Origin: Accumulibacter sp.
Lineage (GTDB): Bacteria > Pseudomonadota > Gammaproteobacteria > Burkholderiales > Rhodocyclaceae
Assembly: GCA_017302455.1 (NCBI GenBank)
Contig: JAFLDO010000008.1
Span: 52,384 to 116,383 of the forward strand
Length of the DNA stretch: 64,000 bases
Reading direction: 5' to 3'
The translations under genes and the position numbers were made by a program. Under the pieces are notes generated by a model, which made no database searches, had not been told where the DNA came from, and worked only from the letters and a program-made list of their open reading frames with translations. Below are positions 10,556 through 22,424 of this stretch, piece after piece. Every line of letters starts with the position of its first letter. Positions within the stretch are counted from its first letter, which is position 1.

Positions 10556-11901
10556 CGGCCGACAAGGCGAGCCGGGATTGCTCGGCACAGTAGCCGTCGA
10601 GCGCCCGCACCGCCGGATGCGACTGCCACCAGTAGCTGTTGTATTCGAGTAGGGCGAGATCGTAGAGCAAACGCCGGGTCTGCTCGGTGACCGGCGCGTA
10701 GTCGGTGCCGGCCCGGTCGATCCGGGCGAGCAGCGCGAAGTCGTCGGGCTGCACCAGGCGCCGATACTCGTTGGTCAGCCGCCGCGCCGCGGTAGCCGCC
10801 ACCTGGCCGCTGATCGGTCCCTGGTCGATCTCCTGGAAGCAGAGGTTGACGAGCCGTAGCAGGTCGCGCGGATGGCCGCCGGAATGCGCGATGAGCCCGT
10901 CCAGGGTCGCCGGGTCGTCGAAGTTCTCCGCCGGCAGGCGCCTATGGACGAACTCGCGCAGGCGCTGCCAGGCGACGGGTAGCGGCTCGTGCTGGCCCTT
11001 CTCGGCCAACTTGACCATCGGTAGACGGAAGATGGCGTCGAAATTCTGGCCGACCTGCCCCTGTTCGTTGAGCACGCCGATCGGCGCACAATAGATGCAG
11101 TTGCCGCGCTATTGGCGGGAGCTGGTGGCTGTCGCGGACGAAGAAGTCGTCGGCCCCGTCACCGCGCAGACGATCGGTGCCATCGACGACGAAGATCACT
11201 GCGTGCCCTTTGCCGTGCTTGTCGACCTCGCTTTCGACGAATGACAGGAGCTGGTTGAAACCGCGCGCGAGCACCGAAAAAGAGTTCCTTACACTCTCGC
11301 GAATCTCGGTCTTGTAGGTGGTGTTGCTGCGAATCGCCGCCGTCAGACTGGCGAACAGCTTGCCGACGAACGGCAGCCCGGTTTCTGCCTTGACGCCGGC
11401 CTTGACCTCGCCGCTGAGGCTGGTCGTCAATGCCGTGTTGCGGCTGACCTCGCGAAACCACTCGTGCAGCGGCGTCAGGAAAACCTCGGGGACGGTGATG
11501 CCGGCCTGCTCGACGCTTGCCGCCAGGGCTTCCGCGAGGGCCAGAGCGACGTCGGCGTAAGTCAGGTTGTTGATGTCGAGCGCCTGCAGCGCGTCGATCG
11601 AGACAACGAGGAAGCGTTCGGGCCCGGCGAGTTCCGCGGCGATCGCCCGCAGCTCGGTACTCTTGCCGCAGCCGCGATGGCCGCCGAAGAGGATGCATTT
11701 GCCGACCGGCGGGACGCGCAAGCGCCGCGCATCCACCTCGATTCCGAGTTCGCGCAGCAGGCGCTTGCTGTTGTAGTCGCCACGCGCGTCGTTCAAGGCC
11801 ACGCGGCGCTCATCGCCGGGTGCGAGAGGCTCGTCGTACTGGAAATTCTTGCGGTAGTCCCAGATATCCAGCGTTGGTCCTTCTCCCGAACAGGCCGGCA
11901 A
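10536..11901 (-). pseudogene. P-loop ATPase gene with a frameshift
   Basis: Two frames together make one ATPase. The N-terminal part (from 11901) has Walker A GGHRGCGKST and a Walker B-like VIFVVDGTDRL, and reads in frame to about 11109. The C-terminal part (to 10536) continues with NCIYCAPIGVLNEQGQVGQ, HSGGHPRDLLRL and a helical tail. One extra base in the run around 11100-11109 explains the change of frame; upstream of 11109 the second frame is closed by a TAG, so the shift must lie there. It is either a real disruption or an assembly error. The product would be a STAND/AAA-like ATPase of about 450 residues acting with the downstream TPR protein. The N terminus (MPACSGEGPTLDIWDYRKN) is approximate. 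Confidence 0.75.
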
Positions 11902-11988
11902 ACCAGGCCGGCAAACGGCGGCATGGCGGCTGAGTGCTCGCCGCGACTCCAGCTTTTGCTCGTTGGCGGATCGGGCGGGCTGCGTGGC

Positions 11989-12048
11989 CCCGGATTTCGC
12001 TTGCGCTGCATCCGGGCTACGTGGTTACGCGGTTACGTGGTTACGCGG
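11989..12048. repeat. Hairpin plus four 8-bp tandem repeats
   Basis: In the 200 bp between the ATPase start and the phasin-like gene, CCCGGAT (11989-11995) pairs with ATCCGGG (12010-12016). Four 8-bp units follow directly: CTACGTGG, TTACGCGG, TTACGTGG, TTACGCGG (12017-12048). The hairpin sequence resembles dispersed intergenic repeats of GC-rich proteobacteria (recollection, not checked). No protein is encoded here. Confidence 0.7.
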
Positions 12049-12102
12049 CGACGGTGGTGCGGCGGGACAGCGCGTTGCCGGCCGCCACCCACCGGAACAG
12101 CG

Positions 12103-12588
12103 TCAGCCGAGGCGTTCGGCGTTGTCCTTGACCTGGCGAATCAGCGGTGCGAGAGCGGCGTCGGTGAGGGTCGCGGCACTGCCGAAAAGCGCGTACCAGG
12201 CGAGTGCGCTGCCGACGAGCGCCTCGCCCAAGTCGGCCTGCCGTTCCCGCAAGTCCTCTACGCTGCGACTGGCGGCCAGCGACATGGCGCTGCCGGCGCA
12301 GGCAGCCATCGCCTCGCCGGTGCGTGTCCAGAAGCTGGCGACTTCACCGGGCAACGCGCTTGCCATGGCAGCCAGGCCCTCCAGCGGCACGGCGACCTTC
12401 TCGCGCGTCATCAGCGCCATTTCTTCCCAGTCGTGCCCGTCGCCTGATGTATGACCGCGCAGCAGGCCGTAACTGCGCTGCGTGATGACTTCCATCGACG
12501 CGAGCATCCCCTGGTTGAACTGCCTTCCCAGGCGGGTCCATTGCAGGACCGGTGCCAGCAGTTGATCACGGACTTCCTCTCGATTCAT
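12103..12588 (-). CDS. Phasin-like helical protein
   Basis: 161 residues, almost entirely predicted helix, with the start MNREEVRDQLLAPVLQWTRL. The pattern (an amphipathic helical block, a QRSYGLLRG segment, long alanine-rich helices, no signal peptide) resembles phasins that coat polyhydroxyalkanoate granules. A PHA-storing betaproteobacterium would be expected to have several. The similarity is by general pattern only, so the name is tentative. It is transcribed alone, with short intergenic regions on both sides. Confidence 0.45.
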   Translation of the reverse strand: MNREEVRDQLLAPVLQWTRLGRQFNQGMLASMEVITQRSYGLLRGHTSGDGHDWEEMALMTREKVAVPLEGLAAMASALPGEVASFWTRTGEAMAACAGSAMSLAASRSVEDLRERQADLGEALVGSALAWYALFGSAATLTDAALAPLIRQVKDNAERLG

Positions 12589-12721
12589 GTCTGATTCTCC
12601 TGAAATTGTCGTCGACGGGACGTCGATCGGTGTTGGGAATTAGGTACACAGCGGCCGGACTGCCCCGGCAGGCTTGTGAACCGTCAGGATACCTCGTTTT
12701 CCCGCGAACGACGGTCCTTCA

Positions 12722-13747
12722 TCAGAGGTAGCGTGCCGCGTCGTCGAAGTCGATTCCTTGCGTAGCGGGTAGTTCCGCACGCGCGACGCGTGCCACCATG
12801 AAAGCTCTCTGCCGCGGTGGTCCGGCCAGCTCGGCGACCGAAAAGTCGACGTCCGCAGCCCGCTCGGAACTCCCTTCCTCGAGCACGACGTTCATCGTGC
12901 TCAGCCGCAACTGCCTTTGCCCGACGCGCAGGTGACGCTCGGGGTTGGCGAGCACGTCGCGCAGGCACTCGAGTTCCATGGCCAGCGCCGACTGGGTGTC
13001 ACCCACCGTTTCGAGTTGCCGCTCGTTTTCCTGTAGCTCGGTTTCAAGCCTGGCCTGCTCGTTGCGTGCTGCTGGCGGCGAACCGAACATCGACCCGAGA
13101 CCTGGACCCTGCTGCTGCAACAGGCGCAGGCGGGCGCGAATCAGCGCACGATTGGCCTCGAGTTGCTGCCTTTCGACGCGATCCTCGCCAATCTCGGCCA
13201 GAGCCCGGCCGAGCAGATACTCGAAGGCCTCGACGCCGACGATACGGCGCAAGCGGGATTCGTCCCGGCCGCAGATGTGCGCCCGGTGGTCCGAGAAGCT
13301 GACACTGGTCTGGACCACGTCGCGCTGGACCAGTTCACCCTGCAAGGCCATCCCGAAGACGCGCTGCTCATTGAATGCCATGCCGAGGACCAGGCAGGCC
13401 TCATCGAGCTCGGGGAACTTGTCGAACAGGGTACGCAGATTGTCCGAACGTCCAAGTGCCTTCGGGATATCCGAGGGGGCAACAAAGAACGCCCGCAAGG
13501 CGGGGTCAGTAGCCCAGGTCGCCGTCGACACCGGCCGTGCATCGGGCAGTGCCTTGATCATCGCGCGCAGGAATTCTATGGTGGTGCCGACGGCCGGGGC
13601 CAGATGACTGTGGCACGCGGGCAGCACCTTCAGGCGCGGATTGGTCAGCGTGATCGCCTTCTCGGTGGCTGCCCCAATCATCTCGTCGGACACACGGTCC
13701 GGATCGAACTGCGCCGGCCTGTTCTTGAACCAGTCGAGAATGCCCAT
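12722..13747 (-). CDS. Conserved hypothetical cytoplasmic protein
   Basis: A protein of 341 residues starting MGILDWFKNRPAQFDPDRV. The first two thirds look globular; residues about 200-280 are rich in Glu, Gln and Arg (RNEQARLETELQENERQLE) and probably form a coiled coil. No signal peptide, membrane segment or catalytic motif is recognisable. The ATG at 13747 is preceded by GGAGGGG, supporting it over a Met 16 codons upstream. It lies between the phasin-like gene and purA, each with its own spacing, so no operon partner is evident. Function unknown. Confidence 0.7.
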   Translation of the reverse strand: MGILDWFKNRPAQFDPDRVSDEMIGAATEKAITLTNPRLKVLPACHSHLAPAVGTTIEFLRAMIKALPDARPVSTATWATDPALRAFFVAPSDIPKALGRSDNLRTLFDKFPELDEACLVLGMAFNEQRVFGMALQGELVQRDVVQTSVSFSDHRAHICGRDESRLRRIVGVEAFEYLLGRALAEIGEDRVERQQLEANRALIRARLRLLQQQGPGLGSMFGSPPAARNEQARLETELQENERQLETVGDTQSALAMELECLRDVLANPERHLRVGQRQLRLSTMNVVLEEGSSERAADVDFSVAELAGPPRQRAFMVARVARAELPATQGIDFDDAARYL

Positions 13748-13850
13748 AACCCCTCCCGCTAGCGAAAGCCCTGCCTGCTTTCGTCGACACAGCAACGGTA
13801 CTTCAGCGCGCTGGGTTGCGCGTGCGGACCAGCGCGGGGTCGCGCGGGAA

Positions 13851-15163
<1,313 letters not shown>

Positions 15164-15167
<4 letters not shown>

Positions 15168-16321
15168 TTGTCCCTGTTGATTGCCTCAATGACCCACTGC
15201 CCGCTACGTTCGACCAGTCGACGATCGCACAGCGGCCCCTCGCTGCCCGTCTCGCCGGGGAGAAGCTCGACGACCGTCTCGCCGCGCTCACGCAAGAGGT
15301 CGATCGCCTGCGCTGCGGCGGCATTGGCCGCCGCGTACGGCGCCAGAATCGCCTTTGCAGGTGCGACGCTGGTCGCCTGCCGTGCCAATTCACGCAAGTC
15401 GAGCGAGAAACCGGTAGCCGGCCGGGCCCGGCCAAAAGCCCGGCCAACCCCGTCATAACGCCCGCCAAGCGCGACGGCGCTCGAGAACGCCGGAAGATAG
15501 GCGGCAAAGACGGCGCCATTGTGATAATGGTAGCCGCGCAAGTCGGCCAGATCGAAGGACAGCGGCAGATCGGGCAAGGAGGCCTGCAGCTGCCGCAGGG
15601 TGGTCAGTGCGGTGGTGATTGCCGGCAGTGCAGGGAGCGCGCTGGTCGCTGCCACCAAGGTCTCCGGGCCCCCGTAGAGGTCGGGCAGGCCGAGTAGCGC
15701 CGAAGCGAAGGGTTCGTCGAGTCGCCGACACAGATCGCGCAGGCCAGGTACATCCTTGGCCTGCAGCAACTGCAGCAGCACGGCTTCGAGGTCGCCGGAG
15801 AGGCCTGCAGCATCGGCCAGCGCGCGAAAGACACCAACGTGGCCGAGATCGATACGTACCGCCGGTACTCCCGCACAACGCAAGGAATCTGCCATCAGCC
15901 GAATGATCTCGTGGTCGGCTGCCACCCCGGCATGGCCGAACAACTCGGCGCCGATCTGAATCGGCTCGCGGCTCGCCGCCAGCGAAGCCGGCAGGGTGTG
16001 CAGGACGCTGTCGCAGTAACAGAGTCGCGTCACCCCCTGCCGATTCAGCAGGTGCGCATCGATGCGGGCCACCTGCGGCGTCATGTCGGCGCGCACACCA
16101 AGCGTGCGTCCCGAGAGTTGGTCGACGCACTTGAAGGTACGCAGCTTGAGATCCTGCCCCGAACCCGTAAGCAACGATTCGAGGTGCTCGAGCAGCGGCG
16201 GCATGACCAGTTCATAGCCGTGGACGCGAAACAGGTCGAGCAGCAGGCGGCGCAAGCGTTCAATGTGTGCCGCCTCCAACGGTAACGCGTCGGCGATGTG
16301 TTCGGGCAGCAGCCAGTTCAT
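15164..16321 (-). CDS. hisZ: ATP phosphoribosyltransferase regulatory subunit
   Basis: A 385-residue class II aminoacyl-tRNA synthetase-like protein ([66 protein letters not shown] region). HisZ lacks tRNA charging activity and supports the short-form HisG in the first step of histidine synthesis. The length and the typical neighbour purA favour HisZ over HisS. It overlaps DUF2065 upstream (ATGA) and purA downstream (ATGA), so the string is tightly coupled. Confidence 0.93.
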
Positions 16322-16503
16322 TTGAAAACGATCAGGAGCACCAGCCCGATCAGCATCGACGTCAGACCGATGAAACGGATCTGCCCATCGGTGAGGCGGA
16401 TCAAGCGACGAAAGGTCTCACGCCAGGCGCTCGGCGCCACAAACGGCAGCAAGCCCTCGAGCACCAGCATCAGGGCAAAGGCCAGCAACAGGTTGTTGCT
16501 CAT
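16318..16503 (-). CDS. DUF2065 (YjeT-like) small membrane protein
   Basis: 61 residues with two hydrophobic helices ([20 protein letters not shown] and [19 protein letters not shown]) separated by a basic loop. The size and the hflC/hisZ neighbourhood match the DUF2065/YjeT family, inner-membrane proteins of unknown function found next to hflC. Start and stop overlap both neighbours by 4 nt. Confidence 0.9.
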   Translation of the reverse strand: MSNNLLLAFALMLVLEGLLPFVAPSAWRETFRRLIRLTDGQIRFIGLTSMLIGLVLLIVFK

Positions 16504-17387
16504 CTGCCGGCTTTGTCGCCACCCCGGCCGACGCTCTTCATGTATTTGAAGAAATCCGAACTGGGTTCGACGACAATCACATCGTTCTTGCCCTTGAAGC
16601 TGCCGCGATACGCCTCCAGGCTGCGATAGAAGGCGTAGAACTCGGGATTCTTCTCGAAGGCTTCGGCATAAATGGCCGAGGCCTTGGCATCGCCCTCACC
16701 CTTCATCTTCTGGGCATCGCGATAGGCTTCGGCAACGATCACCTCGCGTTGCTTGTCGGCGTCGGCCCGGATCTTCTCGGCCTCGGCAGAACCCTGCGAA
16801 CGCAGTTCATTGGCCACGCGCTTGCGCTCCGCGTCCATGCGGCGATAGACGGATTCGCTGACGTCGCTGGGGAGCTCGACGCGCTTGACGCGCACGTCCA
16901 CGATCTGCACGCCGATGTTGCGGGCATCCAGGTCAGCCTTTTCGCGCATCTGCTCCATGATCTTGTTGCGCTCACCGGAGACCACTTCATGCACGGTCCG
17001 CTTGCCGAACTCCTCACGCAGACCGGCATTCACGGTTTGTGCAATACGCGTCTTGGCGCGCGATTCGTCACCGGCGACCGACCGGTAGTAGAGCTTGGGA
17101 TCGATGATTCGCCATTTGGTGAAGGAATCCACCAGCACGTTCTTCTTCTCGGAGGTGAGAAAGCGTTCAGGCTCGGCACTGTCGAGCGTCAGGATGCGCT
17201 TGTCGAAATAACGCACGTTCTGGATCAGTGGCCACTTGAAATACAGGCCCGGTTCCTCGATGACGTTGCGAATCTCGCCGAGCTGGAAAACCATCGCGTA
17301 CTGCCGCTGATCAACGGTGAAGATCGTTGCCCCGAGCAGAACCAGCACGGCCACGAGAACCGCCGCAAATACATTGAGTGTTCTCAT
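16500..17387 (-). CDS. hflC: Protease modulator HflC
   Basis: A 295-residue SPFH/prohibitin-family membrane protein. One N-terminal transmembrane helix (NVFAAVLVAVLVLLGATIFTV) is followed by the band-7 domain (DQRQYAMVFQLGEI) and a charged coiled-coil tail. HflC and HflK form the large periplasmic complex that modulates FtsH. The start overlaps the hflK stop by one base (TGATG). Confidence 0.95.
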   Translation of the reverse strand: MRTLNVFAAVLVAVLVLLGATIFTVDQRQYAMVFQLGEIRNVIEEPGLYFKWPLIQNVRYFDKRILTLDSAEPERFLTSEKKNVLVDSFTKWRIIDPKLYYRSVAGDESRAKTRIAQTVNAGLREEFGKRTVHEVVSGERNKIMEQMREKADLDARNIGVQIVDVRVKRVELPSDVSESVYRRMDAERKRVANELRSQGSAEAEKIRADADKQREVIVAEAYRDAQKMKGEGDAKASAIYAEAFEKNPEFYAFYRSLEAYRGSFKGKNDVIVVEPSSDFFKYMKSVGRGGDKAGR

Positions 17388-18655
17388 CAGCGCGACTCCC
17401 GATCACGCTGCCGTAAGGTCTCGCGCGACCGCGCCTCGTTCTTTTCGACGACCTGTGGCGGCACCTCGTTGGAAATCGCCGGTGTCGAGCGCGCCGCGGC
17501 AGGCACCTCGGCACTGCCCGTCGCAGGCGCACCCACTACCGCCCCGGCGGCCTGGATCAACTTGTCGAGCGGCAGGTAGAGGAGATTGCCCTGCCCCTTG
17601 GCGTCGACCATTACCTTGGAGGTATTCGAGTAGACCTGCTGCATCGTCTCGATATACATCCGGCTGCGGGTGACTTCCGGAGCCTTCGCGTATTCGGTGT
17701 TGATCTGCCGGAAGCGGCTGGCGTCACCCTCGGCCGTGGCAATGACGCGCTTCTTGTAGCCCTCCGCCTCTTCCGTCAGCCGCGCCGCCGTACCGCGCGC
17801 TTTCGGGATGACGTCATTGGCGTAGGCCTGGCCCTCGTTTTTCTGGCGCTCGCGGTCCTGCGAGGCCTTGACCGCATCGTCAAACGCTGCCTGAACCTGT
17901 TCCGGCGGCTGCGCGTTCTGCATCGTCACCTTCGAAATCAGAATCCCGGTCTTGTAGCGATCGAGGATCTCCTGCATCAGCTTGGAAGCATTGGCCGCGA
18001 CCGTATCGCGCCCCTCGTAGAGCACGAAGTCCATCTTGTTCTTGCCGACGACCTCGCGAATCGCCGTCTCGGCCACCTGCATCACCGCGTCGTCGGCATG
18101 CCGGTTGGTAAACACGTAGTCGACCGGATCCTTGAGGATGTACTGCACGGCAAACTGGATATTGATGATGTTCTCATCATCGGTGAGCATCAGCGCTTCC
18201 TTGAGAACCTTGTTCTTCTCGCTGCCGCGATAGCCTATCTCGAGCGTGCGGACCCCCGAAACATTGACCAGCTCATGCGACTGAATCGGATACGGCAGCC
18301 GCCAGCGTAGACCGGAATCCGTGCTTTCCTTGTAACGGCCGAACTGCAGGACCAGGCCCACCTGCGACGCGTCGACAATATAGAAGCCGCTCGCCAGCCA
18401 GACGACGACGACCAGCGCCAGCAGCAGCCCGATACCGCCGCCGAGAAACTTTGGATTGAACTGGACCGGCGGCCGGTCGCCGCCGCGATCGCCGCCGCGG
18501 TCACCACCGCCGCCACGCTGCCGATCGAAAATTCCGGACAGACGACGATTGAGATCGCGCCACAACTGCTCAAGGTCGGGAGGCCCCTGGTTGGGACGCT
18601 TGCCACCACCGTCATCGTTGCCGCGATTGCCCCACTGTGGGTCATTGAGCGACAT
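17387..18655 (-). CDS. hflK: Protease modulator HflK
   Basis: A 422-residue partner of HflC. The N terminus is glycine- and arginine-rich (NRGNDDGGGKRPNQGPPDLE, then GGGGDRGGDRGGDR). A transmembrane helix (GIGLLLALVVVVWLASGFYI) and an SPFH domain starting VDASQVGLVLQFGRYKE follow. The C-terminal tail is proline- and alanine-rich, ending in a charged stretch. The ATG at 18655 has GGAG upstream; the frame opens 8 codons earlier, inside the hflX end. The order hflX-hflK-hflC is conserved. Confidence 0.95.
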   Translation of the reverse strand: MSLNDPQWGNRGNDDGGGKRPNQGPPDLEQLWRDLNRRLSGIFDRQRGGGGDRGGDRGGDRPPVQFNPKFLGGGIGLLLALVVVVWLASGFYIVDASQVGLVLQFGRYKESTDSGLRWRLPYPIQSHELVNVSGVRTLEIGYRGSEKNKVLKEALMLTDDENIINIQFAVQYILKDPVDYVFTNRHADDAVMQVAETAIREVVGKNKMDFVLYEGRDTVAANASKLMQEILDRYKTGILISKVTMQNAQPPEQVQAAFDDAVKASQDRERQKNEGQAYANDVIPKARGTAARLTEEAEGYKKRVIATAEGDASRFRQINTEYAKAPEVTRSRMYIETMQQVYSNTSKVMVDAKGQGNLLYLPLDKLIQAAGAVVGAPATGSAEVPAAARSTPAISNEVPPQVVEKNEARSRETLRQRDRESR

Positions 18656-18675
18656 AAACACTCCAAGGCTTGAAA

Positions 18676-19848
<1,173 letters not shown>

Positions 19849-19962
19849 GTCGGTGACCTGGGAAAGACGGCTGCAACGGGGAACCGTCAGAAGATCGCTG
19901 CAAACGCGGGCTGACCCAGCCCGGTGCCAGCGCGACGGAACGATGGAGACGAGGCGACCCGC

Positions 19963-20202
19963 TCACGCCTCGCCGTCGGCGTCCTGCTGAATGGTGATCG
20001 GACGCGAGGGCACGACCGTCGAAATGGCATGCTTGTATACCATTTGGGTGACCGTGTTCTTGAGCAGGACGACATACTGGTCGAAGGACTCGACCTGACC
20101 TTGGAGCTTGATGCCATTCACGAGGTAGATCGAAACCGGCACGCGCTCGCGCCGCAGCGTGTTCAAAAAGGGGTCTTGTAGAAGTTGCCCTTTGTTAGTC
20201 AT
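19963..20202 (-). CDS. hfq: RNA chaperone Hfq
   Basis: 79 residues: [20 protein letters not shown] at the start, the Sm1 core ([20 protein letters not shown]) and the Sm2 motif [12 protein letters not shown]. The hexameric ring pairs small RNAs with mRNAs. It is the first gene of the hflX-hflK-hflC cluster and is divergent from the ThiF-family gene across about 250 bp; a CATAAT box near 20225 on the minus strand could be its -10, though this is weak. Confidence 0.97.
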   Translation of the reverse strand: MTNKGQLLQDPFLNTLRRERVPVSIYLVNGIKLQGQVESFDQYVVLLKNTVTQMVYKHAISTVVPSRPITIQQDADGEA

Positions 20203-20451
20203 CCTTCAAACTCCATCTTTAATTATGTTCTGGGAGTTTCAGCATAATGGATTTTGCCGCCGTTTGCCAGATCAGGGCGCAAGATGCTCGGCCGGCCGGC
20301 TGCCCGCTGGCGAATTCTGCAGGCGAAACGGCAGCATCGAACATACCGTCCGGTGAGCTGCCGATTGGCTCGGTGCGGTGCTTCAGGTAGTGTACGGCTC
20401 CTGAGTACGGCTCTTGATTCGAAACTCAAACTCGCGCAACCAAGGAAGACC

Positions 20452-21348
20452 ATGGGCATCTTCGATTACCACGAAGCCTTTTCGAGAAATGTCGGCTGGG
20501 TTACCGAATCCGAGCAGCAGAAACTGCGTCAGTCGCGCGTGGCCATTGGCGGGCTCGGTGGAGTCGGCGGCGTTCACCTGCTCACCCTCGCCCGTCTGGG
20601 TATCGGTCGGTTTTCGATTGCCGACTTCGATGTCTTCGAAACAGCCAACTTCAATCGCCAGATCGGCGCCGGGGTGGACACGCTGGGCCGCCCGAAGATC
20701 GACGTGATGGGCCAGATGCTGCGTAACATCAACCCGGAGGTCGATCTGCGCGCCTTCGCTGACGGCATCCAGGCGGACTCGATCGATGCCTTCCTCGATG
20801 GAGTCGACGTCTACGTTGACGGCCTGGACTTCTTTGCCTTCGGCGCCCGGCGAATGACCTTTGCCGCGTGCGAACGCAAGGGCATTCCGGTGGTCACTGC
20901 AGCTCCTCTGGGCCTCGGCACCGCCCTGGTGGTCTTCGGCCCCGGTGGGATGTCGTTCGAGGACTACTTCGGTTGGGACGATGGCGATGAACTCGAGATG
21001 TCGGTGCGCTTCCTCGTCGGCCTGTCGCCGGCGATGCTCCAGCGTGGCTACGTAGCCGACAGCACGCGCATCAATCTGGCGGAGAGGCGCGGCCCGTCAA
21101 GCATGGCCGCGTGCCAGCTCTGCGCCGGCGTGACGGCGGTGGACGTCCTCAAGCTGCTCCTCGGCCGCGGCGGCGTTAGACTGGCCCCCTGGGCCAGCCA
21201 GTTCGATGCCTACCGCATGCGCCTCGTACGGACCTGGCGCCCCCTCGGCTACCGCAACCCGCTACAGCGCCTGATGATCATGCTGGTCAAGGCACAACTC
21301 AACGGAATGGCCAAAACACCACCGAGCGGCCGCCACCATGAACCGTGA
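20452..21348 (+). CDS. E1-like ThiF/MoeB-family adenylyltransferase
   Basis: 298 residues. The nucleotide-binding GGLGGVGGVHLLTLARLG with DFDVFETANFNRQ is the E1/ThiF/MoeB signature (adenylation of a ubiquitin-like C terminus, or a related carboxylate). A later ACQLCAG segment holds candidate cysteines, but the paired CxxC zinc knuckles of MoeB are not seen. The ATG at 20452 follows AAGGAAGAC; the frame is open upstream but that part looks non-coding. It overlaps the next gene (nitroreductase) by 11 nt, so the two are coupled. No ThiS/MoaD-like carrier lies nearby, so the substrate is unknown. Confidence 0.85.
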   Translation: MGIFDYHEAFSRNVGWVTESEQQKLRQSRVAIGGLGGVGGVHLLTLARLGIGRFSIADFDVFETANFNRQIGAGVDTLGRPKIDVMGQMLRNINPEVDLRAFADGIQADSIDAFLDGVDVYVDGLDFFAFGARRMTFAACERKGIPVVTAAPLGLGTALVVFGPGGMSFEDYFGWDDGDELEMSVRFLVGLSPAMLQRGYVADSTRINLAERRGPSSMAACQLCAGVTAVDVLKLLLGRGGVRLAPWASQFDAYRMRLVRTWRPLGYRNPLQRLMIMLVKAQLNGMAKTPPSGRHHEP

Positions 21349-22405
21349 GACCTTGCTCCAGTTGCTGGATCTCGCGCGCTGGGCACCCAGCGGCGACAAC
21401 ACGCAACCCTGGCGCTTCAGCATCGTCGGCGACCAGCACTTGCGCGTGCATGGCCACGATACGCGTGACCACGTCCTCTACGACTACGAAGGTCGTGCCA
21501 GCCATATGGCGCACGGTGCGCTGCTCGAGACGCTGCGCGTGGCGGCATCGGGTTTTGGTCTGGCAACGCACTGGACAGTCGAGGCCGACGAGGAAGCGCG
21601 CGCGCCCACGTACGACGTGCATTTCTCGACGAATCCGGGCGTGCCGCCAGACCCGCTCTTCCCACATATCCAGCAACGGGTCGTCCAGCGCCGGCCGATG
21701 CGTACCACGCCGCTGACCGCGGCGCAGCGCGCGGCGATCGAAGCGGCCGCCGGCGATGAAGTCGCCGTCCAGTATTTCGCATCCTTCGCGAAGCGCCTCA
21801 AGGTGGCGTCACTGCTTTGGCACAACGCTGAAATACGCCTCACCTGCCCCGAGGCGTTCGCCGTGCATCGGGACGTCATCGAATGGCGAGCCCGCTTCAG
21901 CCAGGATCGTATTCCGGAGCAGGCGGTTGGCGTTGACCCGATGACCGCCCGTCTCATGGAATGGGTCATGCAGAGCTGGGAGCGCGTGCAGTTCTTCAAT
22001 CGCTACCTCCTGGGCACCGTCATTCCACGCGTCGAGCTCGACTTCCTGCCGGCTGTCCTGTGCGGCGCGCACCTGCTGCTGCGCCCCAGACAAGCACCTG
22101 CCGGGCTGCACGACTGGGTGCGGCTGGGCATGTGCCTGCAGCGTGTATGGCTGACGGTCGCCAGGGAGGGGCTGCACCTGCAGCCCGAATTGACCCCGGT
22201 GATCTTTCGCTGGTATGCGCGCGCCGATCGCCGGTTTTCCGCCGACCCGGCGCTATTCGCAAGCGCTCACCGCCTTGCGCAGGTGTTTGAAGATCTGGCC
22301 GGCTGCGGTCCGGACGAGCCCTTCTTTTTCTTCTGCCGTGTCGGAGTTTCGTCGGTACCGTCCAGTCGTTCGCTGCGACTCGAGCGCGAGCGCCTGATGC
22401 GTTAG
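21338..22405 (+). CDS. Nitroreductase-family protein coupled to the E1-like enzyme
   Basis: 355 residues. The N terminus LLDLARWAPSGDNTQPWRF is the FMN-binding start of nitroreductase-like proteins, and SHMAHGALLETLRVAASGFG follows. The rest is longer than a plain nitroreductase and diverged; proteins of this kind next to ThiF genes are sometimes labelled MoeY. The coding region overlaps the E1-like gene. An E1-like enzyme plus a flavin oxidoreductase recalls azoline-forming peptide modification pairs, but no precursor peptide is seen; that link is speculative. Confidence 0.75.
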   Translation: MNRETLLQLLDLARWAPSGDNTQPWRFSIVGDQHLRVHGHDTRDHVLYDYEGRASHMAHGALLETLRVAASGFGLATHWTVEADEEARAPTYDVHFSTNPGVPPDPLFPHIQQRVVQRRPMRTTPLTAAQRAAIEAAAGDEVAVQYFASFAKRLKVASLLWHNAEIRLTCPEAFAVHRDVIEWRARFSQDRIPEQAVGVDPMTARLMEWVMQSWERVQFFNRYLLGTVIPRVELDFLPAVLCGAHLLLRPRQAPAGLHDWVRLGMCLQRVWLTVAREGLHLQPELTPVIFRWYARADRRFSADPALFASAHRLAQVFEDLAGCGPDEPFFFFCRVGVSSVPSSRSLRLERERLMR

Positions 22406-22424
22406 CCGCGTTTACTCGCCGAGT

